Both the position numbers and the translations under genes were made by a program. Of a stretch of 14,194 nucleotides of DNA, positions 12,857 to 14,194 are shown piece by piece (within the stretch, counting starts at the first letter, position 1; each line of letters starts with the position of its first letter). The notes under the pieces are model-generated. The model saw nothing but the letters and a program-made list of their open reading frames with translations, ran no database searches and was not told the DNA's origin. The stretch is from Methylobacter sp. (lineage in GTDB: Bacteria; Pseudomonadota; Gammaproteobacteria; Methylococcales; Methylomonadaceae), in NCBI GenBank assembly GCA_023229605.1, contig JALNYY010000113.1:1-14194 (forward strand). Reading direction: 5' to 3'.

Positions 12857-14194
12857 ATGCTATCAATGAATAATACCTACCCAGTCATTACCATGGCATT
12901 GGCATTGCTGCTGGTATCCTGCGCTACCTTTCAACCCAAAAAGTCATCCACTGTTGCCGATACTTTTTCCAATACCGCGCCGCGAGCCCCCAGCAATACT
13001 CAAACACCGGCCGCCATTACCGATGCTCTGGTTCCTGATTTCAATCAAACTCTGTCCAGCCCGCAAAACCCGGCACAGCAAGCGCACCTCAATATTTCCG
13101 TTAATAACGCCGATGCCCGTGAATTTTTTATGGGCCTGGTGGTGGATACCGAAGACAACATGCTGGTGCATCCTGATGTAACCGGCACGATTTCATTGGA
13201 ACTGAAAAATGTAACCATTCCCCAAATCCTTGATGCCGTACAAAAAATCTATGGTTATGATTACAAAAAAAACGATATGGGGTACATCATCTATCCCGCA
13301 ACATTGCAAACCAAAACATTTAAAATAGACCGGCTGGATTTGCTCAGGATTGGCAATTCAAATACCAGCGTATCCTCCGGAAAACAAGGCGGCCAAACCG
13401 GTTCACAAGGAGGCGGCGGCCAACAAGGCTATAGCAGTCAAGGAAGCGGCAGTGCAATCGGCAACAGCCCACTGGGAAACAGCCCATTAGGAGGAGGAGG
13501 GGGAGGCGGTTATCAACAAACGTCCAACTCATCGAGCAGTTCAGTGCGCACCATTACAAAAACTGACTTCTGGCAGGAGTTGAAAGATTCCTTAATTCAC
13601 ATTATTGCCGTCGACCCGCAGGCGACCGTCGACATTAACCAGCAGTCGGGCATTGTGATTGTCCGGGCTAAACCCATGCAGTTGCGGGAAGTCGAAAGCT
13701 TCCTGTCTGCCACACAAACCCAAATCAGCCGGCAAGTTATCCTTGAAGCTAAAATACTGGAAGTTACCCTTGACGATAGTCATCAAGATGGCGTTAATTG
13801 GGAGAGCATCGTCAGAGAAGGCATCCAGAGGGCCCCGCTACTAACTGGCATAGGTGGGGTAATGAGCTCTAGTACGTTTGCTTCTGTTTTTACCTTGGGC
13901 GCCAATTCCGGCAGTTTTAATGCTTTTGTCGAATTGATGGCAACTCAAGGGAAAACCAATGTGTTATCCAGTCCGAGAATTTCAACTTTAAATAATCAAA
14001 CAGCCATTATTAAAGTCGGCCAGGATGAATATTTCGCTTATGATATTCAAACTGGTAACGCAGGAGGCACAGTTGGCTCAATAGGCTCTACCATTGTCAC
14101 CACACCTTATCCCAAATTGGATGTTTTCTTTTCCGGCATAGCGCTGGATGTTACTCCACAGATAGATGACGATGAAGACATCACCCTGCATATA
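12857..14194 (+). CDS. mshL: MSHA pilus secretin MshL (3' end beyond window)
   Basis: MshL forms the outer-membrane secretin channel through which the MSHA-type pilus passes. The open frame runs from ATG 12857 (or the in-frame ATG 12866) to the window end. The N-terminus has a lipobox LVSC with Ala at +2, then a Thr/Pro/Asn-rich linker. An N0-like domain follows (LNISVNNADAREFFMGLVVD to YGYDYKKNDMGYIIYP, about residues 75-145), then a glycine-rich linker (13379-13510) and an N1-like domain (TVDINQQSGIVIVRAKPMQL). The secretin core shows RQVILEAKILEV and the hallmark NVLSSPRISTLNNQTAIIKVG. Neither start has a Shine-Dalgarno, and the signal peptide lacks basic residues near its N-terminus, so the start is uncertain. 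Gene order after mshK confirms the assignment. Confidence 0.92.
   Translation, partial: MLSMNNTYPVITMALALLLVSCATFQPKKSSTVADTFSNTAPRAPSNTQTPAAITDALVPDFNQTLSSPQNPAQQAHLNISVNNADAREFFMGLVVDTEDNMLVHPDVTGTISLELKNVTIPQILDAVQKIYGYDYKKNDMGYIIYPATLQTKTFKIDRLDLLRIGNSNTSVSSGKQGGQTGSQGGGGQQGYSSQGSGSAIGNSPLGNSPLGGGGGGGYQQTSNSSSSSVRTITKTDFWQELKDSLIHIIAVDPQATVDINQQSGIVIVRAKPMQLREVESFLSATQTQISRQVILEAKILEVTLDDSHQDGVNWESIVREGIQRAPLLTGIGGVMSSSTFASVFTLGANSGSFNAFVELMATQGKTNVLSSPRISTLNNQTAIIKVGQDEYFAYDIQTGNAGGTVGSIGSTIVTTPYPKLDVFFSGIALDVTPQIDDDEDITLHI
13460..13489 (+). repeat. 15-bp tandem repeat in mshL
   Basis: Two tandem in-frame copies of a 15-bp unit encode GNSPL twice (13460-13474 and 13475-13489), differing at three third-codon-type positions. 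They lie within the glycine-rich linker of MshL and are followed by a run of GGA/GGG/GGC glycine codons. Such units can change copy number by slippage without breaking the frame. Confidence 0.65.
13490..13509 (+). repeat. G-rich tract encoding polyglycine in mshL
   Basis: Six or more GG runs separated by single A or C bases, including one GGGGG, encode seven glycines in a row. On the coding strand the spacing would permit a two-tetrad G-quadruplex. It may be simply the result of glycine codon repetition. Confidence 0.5.

Noticed and set aside
12845..12865. Possible mshK-mshL fusion, since both are in the same frame
   Set aside because: A clear TAA separates them, mshL begins with its own lipoprotein signal peptide, and separate genes are the norm. 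No frameshift or recoding signal is seen.

Overview
The window looks like chromosomal DNA from a gammaproteobacterium of moderate GC content. Two gene blocks point that way: tRNA-Tyr, tRNA-Gly, tRNA-Thr, tuf, and (TPR lipoprotein)-lolB-ispE-(tRNA-Gln)-prs-rplY-pth divergent from hemA-prfA-prmC. As far as I recall, the second block matches the Pseudomonas aeruginosa layout around PA4663-PA4672. The MSHA-type pilus genes downstream would suit an environmental gammaproteobacterium, possibly a methanotroph of the Methylococcales. That last placement is a guess from gene context only.

Left part (1-6006), all on the minus strand. Reading in the direction of transcription, the order is: a 581-residue TPR lipoprotein (LbcA-like), LolB, IspE, tRNA-Gln, Prs, L25/Ctc, Pth, a tRNA-Tyr/tRNA-Gly/tRNA-Thr cluster, and the first 42 codons of tuf (EF-Tu), which is cut by the window edge. 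The genes are tightly packed, with 1-nt spacing, a 20-nt overlap, and a tRNA 4 nt from ispE. They serve outer-membrane lipoprotein handling, isoprenoid precursor synthesis, PRPP synthesis and translation. Two sigma70-like promoters sit in the tight junctions, one before rplY and one before tRNA-Tyr. A strong terminator-shaped hairpin lies inside the pth coding sequence.

Divergent region (6007-6225). This is the longest non-coding stretch (219 bp). It holds a probable hemA promoter, a long imperfect inverted repeat and three regularly spaced CCTTGAA motifs directly before hemA.

Right part (6226-14194), all on the plus strand. hemA, prfA and prmC form a compact cluster for tetrapyrrole synthesis, translation termination and release-factor methylation. 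A JAMM-family metalloprotease gene follows. After a 128-bp gap comes a second operon with overlapping genes: mshI-like (PilM-like), a PilN-like gene, mshJ-like (PilO-like), mshK-like (PilP/GspC-like) and mshL (secretin, open at the window end). Together they would encode the inner-membrane alignment platform and outer-membrane channel of an MSHA-type type IV pilus.

I did not find a wholly new system. The points most worth checking are the terminator-like hairpin inside pth, the repeat-rich hemA leader, the oversized MshK with a disordered insert, the degenerate actin-like MshI, and the glycine-rich, repeat-bearing linker in MshL.
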